NCBI GenBank assembly: GCA_002172915.1
Contig: NHBW01000008.1
Span: 1-51,765 of the forward strand
Reading direction: 5' to 3'
Source of the DNA: Hyphomonas sp. TMED17
GTDB taxonomy: Bacteria; Pseudomonadota; Alphaproteobacteria; Caulobacterales; Hyphomonadaceae
DNA length: 51,765 bases
Position numbers and translations under genes: made by a program. The notes under the pieces are model-generated. The model was not told the origin of the DNA and ran no database searches. It saw nothing but the letters and a program-made list of their open reading frames with translations. How positions within the stretch are numbered: position 1 is the first letter of the stretch; every line of letters starts with the position of its first letter. Of this stretch, positions 19,044 through 28,200 are shown piece after piece.

Positions 19044-21095
19044 TTAAACCGTCCCACTATCGGGCTCTGTGTCTCCGGAATGAGACGCCGCCATATAGTT
19101 TGCCTGCCGCGCCGAATCCATAGCCAGCGCGGCCGACAGAATATCCCGCGCAATCGGTGCCGCTGTTGTCGATCCGCCTTCACCATGTTCAACAACAACT
19201 GAAATTGCATATTTCGGCGCATCATGCGGCGCGTAAGCAACAAATAAAGCGTGGTCGCGCAAGCGCCTTTCTAAATCTTCGCCGCCCAAAATACCGCTTC
19301 GTCTTTCTGCTTCGGATATCCGCCGAACCTGTGCGGTTCCGGTCTTGCCTGCCATGCGCAGGCCGTCAACGTGAAGCTCACCAGATGCCAGGGCCGTACC
19401 ACCTGGCTCAGAGGTAACAGCAAACATGCTGTCCCTGATCCGATTCATAATCGCAGGATCAACCGCCTTCATCTCGGGAACGGACGCCTCGACCTCCGGA
19501 CCGAGCCCGATAATTCTCGGATTAACGCTTCGTCCCATTGTCGCGATCCGCGCTGTCATAATGGCCAGCTGAAGTGGCGATGCCGCTAACTGGCCCTGGC
19601 CAATGCCAACATTGAGCGTCTCGCCCTGATACCATGGCTCGCCGGTTCTTTCCCGTTTCCAGGCATCGTTCGGAACGGTACCAGCGCGTCCCCCCGTTAG
19701 CCCTAGCTCCCAGTCCCGTCCAAGCCCGAACTCTTCGGCGAGCGACGCTATTTTCTCGATGCCAATTCGCTTTGCCATCTCATAGAAATAAACATCACAG
19801 GACCCCTTCATTGCATCATGCAGATTGACCGGACCGTGCCCTTTCGGTCGCCAGCAATGCCAGGTATTATTCCCGAACCTGTAACGGCCATTACAGGTTA
19901 CGCGCTCTTCCGGTGTTGTTACGCCGCTTTCCAAGCCAGCGATGCCGACAATCATTTTAAACGTCGATCCCGGCGGGTAGGTTCCGTCATAGGCCTTATG
20001 GTAAAGCGGCGACCGGTCATTATTACGAAGCATATCATAGTCGGATTGCGAAATTCCATTCACAAAATCGTTCGGGTCAAATGCCGGGGTTGAGACAAAT
20101 GCGAGAATATCCCCATTCGTAACATCCATAACAACCGCGGCCCCGCTTTCCTCGCCAAAGCGGTCGATTGTGATCTTCTGAAGATCGGCATCAACCGTCA
20201 GCGATAGATCCTTGCCCGGCTTCGGGGCAAGGTCGTCGCTTGGCAGTTCCCGGATAATCCGACCGGCGGCATTTGTTTCGAGACGGCGGAAGCCGGCTTC
20301 CCCGCGCAAATAAGACTCGGCGCGTGCTTCCACTCCAAGCCGGCCAACCCGCATATCGCGATGCAGGAGCAATCCTGACACATCGCGATAAACCTGCTCG
20401 AACGCCCGTAAATCAGAGCTATCTGCCGGGTGGCTCTCATAGAATTCAGCCCGCCTCGAAGCGGAAAGTCTTATTCTCGCAAACTCGGACGCCAGCGCGC
20501 GCTCTAACGCGGGTGGCCGGCTCGTCGACAAGGCCTCATAGGCCTCGTTAAAAATATAATCGCCATTTGCCTTGCCGACATAACCCAGCACATGTGCGAA
20601 GTCCCGTCCCCGTGGATACGACCTTGTCGGGGCCATCTCGACCAGCAATCCGGGCAGTTCCGGCGCAACGAGAGACAAGGTCGCGAAGTCTTCATAAGAC
20701 AGCTCGGACACGACGATCACAGGTCGAAACGAGGCCTGTCGCCGTGTCTCGTAAATAATCGCTTCCTGTCTTTCCGGCGACAGATCGATATATCGCGCCA
20801 CCTGTTTCAGAACCGCACCGACATCACCAGCCTGTTCGCGAACGATATAAACCCGACCAGCCCGCCGGTGCGTGGCCAGAGGCCGGCCAAACCGGTCGAG
20901 AATGCGACCACGCCTGGGCGGCGCCAATTCGAGTTTTACACCATTCTCAGCGGCCGCAAGTTCATAACGTTCCCGATCGAGAACCTGAAGCTGAAACAGT
21001 CTCGCTATCAAACCCGAAAACATAGCGGCACCGACACCACCCGCCACCAGCGCACGGCGGGTAAACATGGCATCAACAGGTCTTGAATTGCTCAT
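19044..21095 (-). CDS. mrdA: Penicillin-binding protein 2, elongation transpeptidase
   Basis: The 683-residue class B PBP has an N-terminal membrane anchor (about 13-32), the pedestal domain with RRGRILDRFGRPLA, and the transpeptidase domain with S377TFK380, S432CD and K584TGT. A C401...H413-C414 cluster matches the region where PBP2 binds zinc. It cross-links glycan made by RodA in the elongasome. Relative to E. coli PBP2 there appears to be about 45-60 extra residues in the pedestal (roughly 181-245, Arg/Ser/Glu-rich), between HVLGYVGK and GVEARAESYLRG. The gene overlaps mreD by ATGA at 21092-21095. Confidence 0.96.
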   Translation of the reverse strand: MSNSRPVDAMFTRRALVAGGVGAAMFSGLIARLFQLQVLDRERYELAAAENGVKLELAPPRRGRILDRFGRPLATHRRAGRVYIVREQAGDVGAVLKQVARYIDLSPERQEAIIYETRRQASFRPVIVVSELSYEDFATLSLVAPELPGLLVEMAPTRSYPRGRDFAHVLGYVGKANGDYIFNEAYEALSTSRPPALERALASEFARIRLSASRRAEFYESHPADSSDLRAFEQVYRDVSGLLLHRDMRVGRLGVEARAESYLRGEAGFRRLETNAAGRIIRELPSDDLAPKPGKDLSLTVDADLQKITIDRFGEESGAAVVMDVTNGDILAFVSTPAFDPNDFVNGISQSDYDMLRNNDRSPLYHKAYDGTYPPGSTFKMIVGIAGLESGVTTPEERVTCNGRYRFGNNTWHCWRPKGHGPVNLHDAMKGSCDVYFYEMAKRIGIEKIASLAEEFGLGRDWELGLTGGRAGTVPNDAWKRERTGEPWYQGETLNVGIGQGQLAASPLQLAIMTARIATMGRSVNPRIIGLGPEVEASVPEMKAVDPAIMNRIRDSMFAVTSEPGGTALASGELHVDGLRMAGKTGTAQVRRISEAERRSGILGGEDLERRLRDHALFVAYAPHDAPKYAISVVVEHGEGGSTTAAPIARDILSAALAMDSARQANYMAASHSGDTEPDSGTV

Positions 21096-21646
21096 ATGAC
21101 GGTCCGCGTGGTCTGATCCTGATTGAGATCAATATTGAATATGGGCGCGATAAGAAACTGCAAGAACGCCGTTGTCAGGAACGAAAAAAATAATGGGACG
21201 ATCCGGGCAATATGCCCTGTCATAAGGCTCGCCAGAAACCAGATTATAATGAAAGCCAGCAAAAGTAGAACCGACGACTGCACATGATCGACGGCATGTA
21301 TACTTGGCACTTTAAGTGTCTGATGGAACAAGACGCTACCACCCAAAGTCAATAAATTGATCAGTGCGAAGCAGCCAAATGGTGCGGACGTTGAGATATC
21401 CTGACCGAAGCCGAACAATATCAGCATCAACATCGACATGAAATTGAGCCCGGCCTTACCCCAGCCAATCGCGGCAATCAGAGCGACATATGGCCAGCTA
21501 AGCGTGGTTCCGAACAAGACATTTGGCGTGAAGCCCATCAAACCGACGGCGCCGACGAGGATACTTCCAATCACAATACGTGTCGGTGCTCCCGCCTCTC
21601 CCCAACGCGCCATCACCCAGCGCCACGGGTGCCGCCCTTTACTCAT
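21092..21646 (-). CDS. mreD: Rod-shape-determining protein MreD
   Basis: The small polytopic membrane protein has about five to six hydrophobic segments. I start it at ATG 21644-21646 (184 residues, MSKGRHPWRW...), which overlaps the mreC stop by eight bases; the longer frame from 21691 would overlap mreC by 53 bases. Recognition rests on position between mreC and mrdA and on GFGQDISTSAPFGCFALINLL, which resembles the conserved MreD loop (DxxxGxxxG). It links the MreBC scaffold to PBP2/RodA in the inner membrane. Confidence 0.88.
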   Translation of the reverse strand: MSKGRHPWRWVMARWGEAGAPTRIVIGSILVGAVGLMGFTPNVLFGTTLSWPYVALIAAIGWGKAGLNFMSMLMLILFGFGQDISTSAPFGCFALINLLTLGGSVLFHQTLKVPSIHAVDHVQSSVLLLLAFIIIWFLASLMTGHIARIVPLFFSFLTTAFLQFLIAPIFNIDLNQDQTTRTVI

Positions 21647-22508
21647 CCGCGACCACCTCGTCCAAACCAGCCGCGGAGACAATGTCATCATCCAGAATGA
21701 CTGTCTCCGGCGGCAGCACCCGTTGCGACGGCTTCAAGCGGACAAATCCCAGTTGACCAGAGACCATAGCAAGCTCGACGAGAAACTCGTCCCGCGACGG
21801 CCTGACAATGCCGACAACGACACCGCGCGGAAACAGGCCACCCTCACCGGAAGTTAGAATTCGCTCCCCATGAATGAACTCGCCCGCCTCTGGCTGATCA
21901 GTCAACTGGCCCTTGCCGTCACGACGTCCGAAAAGAATGGCCCGCAAACCACTCGACTCGCCCATAACCGGAACCCGGCTGTTAAAATCTGTAATTTTCA
22001 GCACACGCGACGAACGCCGGCCAACCTGAACCACCCGGCCAACCAAACCGCGATCATTTTCAGCATAGAAGCCGACTGCAATACCGTTGGCTGTGCCGGC
22101 ATTGGCCAGCAGCGCCTCGGCGAATGGGCCATTCGACTCTGCTACAACCCTGGCGGTCACTTCCGTGCCGCGCACCTCGCCCTGGACGTTGAGCATTTGC
22201 TCATACATTTCCATACGTGCGGTCATTGAAAGTGCCAATGCCTCATATGTCGACAGCTCCCGAATCCGGGCTTCGAGCTGGGCAATACGGATATCTTTCG
22301 GCGAGCTACCGAAAATCCGTTCCCAGACAGTTTCCTCAGCTGTCATGAAAAGCTGGTCGCCGGCCAGCCCCCGAACTGGTTCGATACTATTATCCAGCTG
22401 CGATGATCTCTGCAGCAGAAGAAAGCCGACAAGCAGGGCGATCGAGACAAAAAATGCGTACCGCCGGATTGGACGTTTTGAGCTGAATTTTGTCGAATAG
22501 CGGGGCAT
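21639..22508 (-). CDS. mreC: Cell-shape protein MreC
   Basis: The 289-residue bitopic protein has one N-terminal membrane segment (about 17-33), a coiled coil around residues 70-105 (IAQLEARIRELSTYEALALSM), then the two beta domains of MreC. These are recognisable from TARVVAESNGPFAEALLANAGTANGIAVG, GLVGRVVQVG and LITSGEGGLFPRGVVVG-like repeats. It bridges cytoplasmic MreB and periplasmic PBP2. It lies 52 bases downstream of mreB and overlaps mreD. Confidence 0.94.
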   Translation of the reverse strand: MPRYSTKFSSKRPIRRYAFFVSIALLVGFLLLQRSSQLDNSIEPVRGLAGDQLFMTAEETVWERIFGSSPKDIRIAQLEARIRELSTYEALALSMTARMEMYEQMLNVQGEVRGTEVTARVVAESNGPFAEALLANAGTANGIAVGFYAENDRGLVGRVVQVGRRSSRVLKITDFNSRVPVMGESSGLRAILFGRRDGKGQLTDQPEAGEFIHGERILTSGEGGLFPRGVVVGIVRPSRDEFLVELAMVSGQLGFVRLKPSQRVLPPETVILDDDIVSAAGLDEVVADE

Positions 22509-22560
22509 TTTAAAACGCTATCCCTTTGCTGACATACGGCTAAATGGCTCGAATCCGAGT

Positions 22561-23604
<1,044 letters not shown>

Positions 23605-23792
23605 TCACATACCTCATGTCCGAGCGTATTCTTTAAATGAACACGTTTTATTAATACTTGCCCCTTAGAGCAGAGCGGTGGCGATCAGGAGCCCTAGAAC
23701 ACTACGTCACAATAAGGCGTACGGATCGTTCGGCACTGTTTAGGACCGCTCCATTCTTATGCACGCGATTCCTGTATAACAAAAGAGTATTT

Positions 23793-23818
23793 TTCACGGG
23801 TACGTACCGTACCGTGAA
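23793..23818 (-). terminator. Probable leuA terminator hairpin
   Basis: Immediately after the leuA stop, TTCACG and GTAC pair with GTAC and CGTGAA around a five-base loop, with one bulged G: ten pairs in total. Downstream on the minus strand the sequence is AAATACTCTTTT, a weak U tract. Position and structure suit a terminator that insulates leuA from the mreB promoter region. Confidence 0.4.
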
Positions 23819-23821
23819 TGA

Positions 23822-25363
23822 CTATTGGTCAAGACGCTTGAGCTGGCGATTGTCGAGCTTGTTAAGCGCATTAATATAAGCCTTGGCGCTCGCCACCAGC
23901 GTATCCGGATCCGATGCACGTCCCATCGCCATGATACCCGTATCTTTCAGTCGCACACTGACTTCGGCCTGCGCGTCCGTGCCGCCGGTCACGGCATGAA
24001 CCTGAAACAGGTCAAGTTTCGCTGCATGTGGAACACAAGTGCGAATGGCATTGAACACGGCATCGACCGGACCATTACCATTGGTCTCTGCGACGCAGCT
24101 ATCACCGTCCACAGTAATCTCGAGATGCGCTGATTGCGGCCCCTCGGATCCAGCCACGACACGCAACCGGTCAAACCCGATACGTTCGCCGGCGGCGGCC
24201 AGCTGGTCGTCAATTAAAGCCAGTAAATCATCGTCGAAGACATGCTTCTTTCGGTCGGCGAGATCTTTGAAACGGACAAAAGCTTCATTTAGCGCCTCGC
24301 GATCAAGATCATGACCCAGGCTGATCATTTTGTCCTTAAACGCATGCCGCCCGGAATGCTTGCCCATGACCAGACTCGTCTTTGCGACACCGACATCCTC
24401 CGGACGCATAATTTCATACGTCTCAGCATTTTTGAGCATGCCATCCTGATGGATGCCGCTTTCATGCGCGAATGCATTCTTGCCGACAATTGCTTTATTA
24501 TATTGCACCGGAAAGCCGGTAATCCGGCTCACCATATGGCTCGCAGCCGACAATTTTGTTGTATCAATTTCGGTCTTGAAAGGCAGGCTATCGCGGCGAA
24601 CATTTAACGCCATGACGACTTCTTCCAGGGCGGCATTTCCGGCGCGTTCGCCAAGCCCGTTAATCGTACATTCAATCTGGCGGGCACCGGCGGCGGCCCC
24701 GGACAGGGAATTTGCAACGGCAAGGCCGAGGTCATTATGACAATGGGTTGACCAAATTACTTTATCCGAATTCGGAATAGTTTCGCGCAAAGTCCGGATC
24801 AAACGTCCATATTCTTCGGGATGCGAATAGCCCACCGTATCGGGAATATTAATTGTCGTCGCGCCCGCAACGATTGCGGCATCAATGCATTTGCACAGAA
24901 AATCAAATTCTGTCCGGGTCGCATCCTCGGGACTCCATTCGACATCGTCGACAAGATTGCGCGCTTGGGCGACCGAGCGACCAACTGCCTCAAGGACCGC
25001 ATTGGCCCCCATACGCAGTTTATGCTTCATATGCACCGGACTGGTCGAGATAAACGTATGGATACGCGGGCGCGCAGCGTGACGGACAGCCTCTGCGCAA
25101 CGGTTAATGTCGCTCTCAGTTGATCGTGCCAGGCCGCAAATCACAGCCTCTTTCGACCGCCGCGCAATTTCGCTCACCGCTTCAAAATCACCCGTCGACG
25201 CGGCTGGAAAACCCGCCTCGATCACATTTACACCCATACCTTCGAGGAGGTCGGCGAGATCGAGTTTTTCGGCGTGCGACATTGACGCACCCGGCGATTG
25301 TTCGCCATCACGCATTGTAGTGTCAAAAATTATAATATCGGAGTTGTCTTGCTGACTGCTCAT
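23822..25363 (-). CDS. leuA: 2-isopropylmalate synthase
   Basis: The 513-residue enzyme condenses acetyl-CoA with 2-ketoisovalerate, the first committed step of leucine synthesis. The catalytic barrel opens with DTTMRDGEQSPGAS (about 14-27), the metal-binding HxH is in STHCHNDLGLA, and GERAGNAALEEV is the family signature. The C-terminal third (from about residue 370) is the leucine-binding allosteric domain, so feedback inhibition is expected. The sequence also shows transcriptional control: a leucine-rich leader ORF and attenuator precede it. No leuB, leuC or leuD is adjacent. Confidence 0.97.
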   Translation of the reverse strand: MSSQQDNSDIIIFDTTMRDGEQSPGASMSHAEKLDLADLLEGMGVNVIEAGFPAASTGDFEAVSEIARRSKEAVICGLARSTESDINRCAEAVRHAARPRIHTFISTSPVHMKHKLRMGANAVLEAVGRSVAQARNLVDDVEWSPEDATRTEFDFLCKCIDAAIVAGATTINIPDTVGYSHPEEYGRLIRTLRETIPNSDKVIWSTHCHNDLGLAVANSLSGAAAGARQIECTINGLGERAGNAALEEVVMALNVRRDSLPFKTEIDTTKLSAASHMVSRITGFPVQYNKAIVGKNAFAHESGIHQDGMLKNAETYEIMRPEDVGVAKTSLVMGKHSGRHAFKDKMISLGHDLDREALNEAFVRFKDLADRKKHVFDDDLLALIDDQLAAAGERIGFDRLRVVAGSEGPQSAHLEITVDGDSCVAETNGNGPVDAVFNAIRTCVPHAAKLDLFQVHAVTGGTDAQAEVSVRLKDTGIMAMGRASDPDTLVASAKAYINALNKLDNRQLKRLDQ

Positions 25364-25392
25364 TGGTTCGGTCCAGGATAATTGAGGAATAT

Positions 25393-25457
25393 AAAAAACG
25401 CTCTGGTTTTCCCCTGACCGCGTGTTGCCTTAAATGGCAACAGCCTTCGGCCAGGGG
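25393..25457 (-). promoter_or_regulatory. leuA transcription attenuator (alternative RNA hairpins)
   Basis: On the minus strand, CCCCTGGCC (25457-25449) can pair with GGTCAGGGG (25419-25411): nine pairs including one G-U. This encloses a GTTGCC/GGCAAC hairpin whose loop holds the leader stop codon. The 3' arm alternatively joins a hairpin ACGC-GGT / ACC-AGA-GCGT (25423-25398) abutting six Ts at 25398-25393. The 5' arm overlaps leader codons 17-20, just after the Leu codons. A ribosome stalled at Leu codons would leave it free to form the long (antiterminator) pairing, while one reaching the stop codon would mask it. The arms are read directly; the regulatory logic is inferred by analogy with known leu/trp attenuators. 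Confidence 0.7.
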
Positions 25458-25507
25458 CCGATAAGCAATGTTAGTTGCGACAGTAGAATAGGTAAGATAT
25501 TGCGCAT
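25430..25507 (-). CDS. leuL: leu operon leader peptide
   Basis: A 25-codon ORF upstream of leuA runs from ATG 25505-25507 to TAA 25430-25432. Six of its codons 5-15 are leucine (TTA, CTA, CTG, CTA, TTG, CTT at positions 5, 8, 9, 12, 14, 15), a strong excess, and use five different synonyms including rare ones. It ends at the base of the attenuator hairpins. No good ribosome site precedes it, and the predicted transcript start is only one or two bases from the ATG, so it may be translated leaderless, as described for trpL in Sinorhizobium. The Leu content and placement support a leader peptide sensing charged tRNA-Leu. Confidence 0.8.
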   Translation of the reverse strand: MRNILPILLSQLTLLIGPWPKAVAI

Positions 25508-25514
25508 TTAAAAG

Positions 25515-25543
25515 CTATTTCATCGATCTAACGCCGGTGTCAA
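25515..25543 (-). promoter_or_regulatory. Promoter for leuL-leuA
   Basis: A perfect -35 box TTGACA (25543-25538), a 17-base spacer and AAATAG (25520-25515) as a weak -10 precede the leader ORF. The expected start, near 25508, falls right at the leader ATG. It lies eight bases beyond the stop of the upstream membrane-protein gene. Confidence 0.55.
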
Positions 25544-25550
25544 CCAATGT

Positions 25551-26270
25551 TCAGCCATTAAGAGAATAATCTTGCGCTTCGCGGCGGCGTTTTCTGACAT
25601 ATAACCAGCCGCAGAGAATAATCGCCACAGATGCAAAGCCGGCGCCGAGCGCCAGAAACAAGTGGCCGGACAGAGCCGCCTGTATCGCCTGCAGGCCAAA
25701 TGACACAATCAGGATTTTTGGAATCACACCCAGAGCCATACCAGTGAGAAAGCCGGTATAAGGGGCGCGGACAGCACCAAACAGCATATTAACCAGCAGA
25801 AATGGACCGGTTGGAATATTGCGAACAAGCGCACTGGCAGCGAAAGCATTCTTGGCAATCAAACTAACAAATTTCGTAACTCTCGGGCGTTCAAGCTGTG
25901 ATTGCAGGCTGTCAGACGAAAACCGGCCAGCCCAATATGTCACACTCCCCGAGGATAATGTCGCAACCCACGCCCAGAATGCTCCGAGCGCCGGACCAAA
26001 TGCGATAATCGAAATTCCGATCAACACGAATTGCGGTACGGCAAAAAATGCCGCCATGCAGAATGTCACAATAATCAGAAGCGGCCCGAGCGGACTATTA
26101 GAAAATTCGCTAATAGCATTTCCGGACAGTGTCGCGAAATATTCAAGGTCCAGAACACCGCCGAACCGCCCGACAATCAATAGAGCTAAAATGCCGACGA
26201 CCAGCATGACCGGCATGAGACGTCGCCAGCGGGAACAAAGAGCAGATTTTGACGAGGTTCGGTCGCGCAT
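25551..26270 (-). CDS. TVP38/TMEM64 (VTT-domain) family membrane protein
   Basis: The 239-residue polytopic protein has about six hydrophobic segments. The VTT/SNARE-associated domain is suggested by FFAVPQFVLIGISIIAFGPALGAFWAWVATLSSGSVTYWAGR and LVRNIPTGPFLLVNMLFG, which resemble the conserved G...R-x-x-P...N motif of DedA-like proteins. Some relatives are lipid scramblases or transporters; the role here is unknown. GGAG precedes the ATG. A second member of the family is encoded at 45890-46615. The tail is Arg/Lys-rich (RKRRR). Confidence 0.82.
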   Translation of the reverse strand: MRDRTSSKSALCSRWRRLMPVMLVVGILALLIVGRFGGVLDLEYFATLSGNAISEFSNSPLGPLLIIVTFCMAAFFAVPQFVLIGISIIAFGPALGAFWAWVATLSSGSVTYWAGRFSSDSLQSQLERPRVTKFVSLIAKNAFAASALVRNIPTGPFLLVNMLFGAVRAPYTGFLTGMALGVIPKILIVSFGLQAIQAALSGHLFLALGAGFASVAIILCGWLYVRKRRREAQDYSLNG

Positions 26271-26292
26271 GACTCTCCATGCGCACTGCAGC

Positions 26293-26409
26293 TTAATTCG
26301 TCAACCCGGCCCTCGCAAAGACACGCCGCTTCATCAAAAAAGACAGCACTGCCGCAGCTAATGAAATCGTCAGAGCGGAATATTTCCCGGCCGGATCACC
26401 CCTCGGCAA
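26293..26409 (-). CDS. Possible small membrane peptide (38 codons)
   Basis: A TTG-initiated frame starting inside the last codons of the SDR gene continues through the 125-base gap to TAA at 26293-26295. Its product has one hydrophobic stretch (SALTISLAAAVLSFL) followed by KRR, a typical single-span membrane topology with a positive cytoplasmic end. There is no convincing ribosome site, and the frame upstream closes four codons before the TTG. It could be a real small ORF coupled to the SDR, the remnant of a lost gene, or chance. Confidence is low. Confidence 0.22.
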   Translation of the reverse strand: MPRGDPAGKYSALTISLAAAVLSFLMKRRVFARAGLTN

Positions 26410-27367
26410 GCATCGCTTCGCTCATCTTCCATAGACGCTCCGCTTTCGCCTCATCGGTTATCCATTCACGAGCATGCTCCCAGCGCTGACTGTCGGCAGT
26501 CACCAGATCGGCAATATCGCAATCCTCACAATATTCTCCGCCACGCCCCTCAAGCAGCGGGCTCGTGGCTGCCCAGGTCGCCGTCGCAGCGCCTTGTTCG
26601 GGCGTCTTGAACATTGCTTTGATCCGCTCGGGGATTGTGCCATCAGGATTCTTCCAGCCAAGAACAGCCATTTCCTCATCGGTCAAATGTCTTTGCAGCG
26701 GCGTAAATATGCCACCGGGGTGCACACTGAACGCGGTTATGCCGTATTCGTCCCACTTGCGATCAGCACCCAGCGCAAACAAGGCATTCGCGGATTTCGC
26801 CTGTCCGTAGGCTTGCCATTTATCATAATCATGCGCGGTAAAATGCGGATCATCCCAATGCACATCGCTCATAATATGGGCCGTCGATGCGAGCGCAACG
26901 AGCCGGGCTGACCCGGACTTTTTCAAGGCAGGGAGCAAGCCCAGCGTCAGCGCCATATGTCCGAGGTGATTAACACCGAACTGGCTTTCCCAGCCGGGGC
27001 CGACCCGGGTTTCAGGACAAGCCATGATACCGGCATTATTGATCAAAATATCGAGCGGCCGGCCCGACGACACATATTCGTCGGCGAATGCCCGGACACT
27101 TTTCAGATCGCCGAGATCCATCGAACTTACCGAAATGTCGCCAGCAATATCAGCCAATGCGCGCTCTGCGACATCCACGCGTCGGGCAGGAACTGTTACA
27201 CTGGCGCCCGCGCCAGCCAAAGCCCGCACCGTCTCAAGGCCGATACCGCTATATCCACCGGTCACAATGGCATGTCGTCCCGTCAGATCGATACCTGAAA
27301 CAACTTCGGCTGCCGTTGACTTGGCGCCGAAACCGGATTGAATTTTTTTTTGATTCTGTGCCGACAT
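26396..27367 (-). CDS. Short-chain dehydrogenase/reductase
   Basis: The 323-residue Rossmann enzyme has VTGGYSGIGLET (about 35-46; TGxxxGIG cofactor motif), NNAGIMACPE, and YGQAKSANALFA carrying the YxxxK catalytic pair (about 190-200). Its length and the C-terminal WAATSPLLEGRGGEYCEDCD element place it with the retinol-dehydrogenase/WWOX-like SDRs common in proteobacteria; the substrate is unknown. GGAGAGG lies five bases before the ATG. It is divergent from the Sel1-like gene. Confidence 0.92.
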   Translation of the reverse strand: MSAQNQKKIQSGFGAKSTAAEVVSGIDLTGRHAIVTGGYSGIGLETVRALAGAGASVTVPARRVDVAERALADIAGDISVSSMDLGDLKSVRAFADEYVSSGRPLDILINNAGIMACPETRVGPGWESQFGVNHLGHMALTLGLLPALKKSGSARLVALASTAHIMSDVHWDDPHFTAHDYDKWQAYGQAKSANALFALGADRKWDEYGITAFSVHPGGIFTPLQRHLTDEEMAVLGWKNPDGTIPERIKAMFKTPEQGAATATWAATSPLLEGRGGEYCEDCDIADLVTADSQRWEHAREWITDEAKAERLWKMSEAMLAEG

Positions 27368-27476
27368 TTAACCTCTCCATTTTGCAATAGCTTTGCAGTC
27401 TATCGGGAGTGTGACAAGAGGCGTCACATTCACGCCTTAGTCTTGTAGCAATGGACAGCAGATCAGGAGCGCTATC

Positions 27477-28142
27477 ATGATCATTCGTATCGTCGCATTA
27501 TTCATTTTCTTCTCAATCAGTTCTGCCGTTGCGACAGCCCAATTCGGTCCACCGCGAGCAACCCCGCCTAGCGCCGATGAAATCTTCGCTGATCGCGCTT
27601 TACGTGATGCCGCCTCATTATCCAACGGTCAGGCCAAAGACATTGTCAGCGCCGATGATGGCATCGATTTGCGGCAGGCCGAACGTTGGCATCGTACTGC
27701 CTTCGATATCTACCAGACACTTTGCACAGACCGCTCGGGACCGCGTGACGTCTGGGCACGAAACTGCAGCAAACTCGCCGATATGCATCGGCGCGGACTC
27801 GCAACGCCACAAAATTATGAGACTGCTGCAACCCTGTATCTGGATGCCTGCAAGACCGGCCTCGATACAAATGCATGCCTGCAACAGGCCTATATCGATC
27901 ATCGCGGAGCGGATGGCGAAACCAACTGGCCGCGGGCTAAAGAGCTCTACCGGATTGGCTGCGACCGCGGTGACCTGAGCGCCTGCGCGGGACTTGGCAA
28001 CATGCTTTATCGGGGTCAGGCCGGTCTCGCTGACCGAGCGCGAGGTGCACAATTGTTACAGGAGTCGTGTCGTGGAGGCTATGACTGGGCTTGCGAACGA
28101 CTGAGGGGGTTCGGACTGTCACGGCAGTCTTTTGGCCGCTAA
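27477..28142 (+). CDS. Secreted Sel1-like repeat protein
   Basis: The 221-residue product has a signal peptide (about 1-22, ending ATAQ) followed by helical repeats of the Sel1/TPR type with paired cysteines. CSKLADMHRRGLATPQNYETAATLYLDACK, ACLQQAYIDHRG and ACAGLGNMLYRGQAGLADRARGAQLLQESC recur at roughly 36-40 residue spacing. Cysteine-rich Sel1 proteins are usually periplasmic and mediate protein contacts. AGGAG precedes the ATG by eight bases. The alkylsulfatase gene begins 58 bases downstream on the same strand, so the two may be cotranscribed. Confidence 0.8.
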   Translation: MIIRIVALFIFFSISSAVATAQFGPPRATPPSADEIFADRALRDAASLSNGQAKDIVSADDGIDLRQAERWHRTAFDIYQTLCTDRSGPRDVWARNCSKLADMHRRGLATPQNYETAATLYLDACKTGLDTNACLQQAYIDHRGADGETNWPRAKELYRIGCDRGDLSACAGLGNMLYRGQAGLADRARGAQLLQESCRGGYDWACERLRGFGLSRQSFGR

Positions 28143-28200
28143 GGTTAAACTTGCCACCACAGCGAAGATGCTGCACCACTTTGCAAAAACGGAGTCTGCT

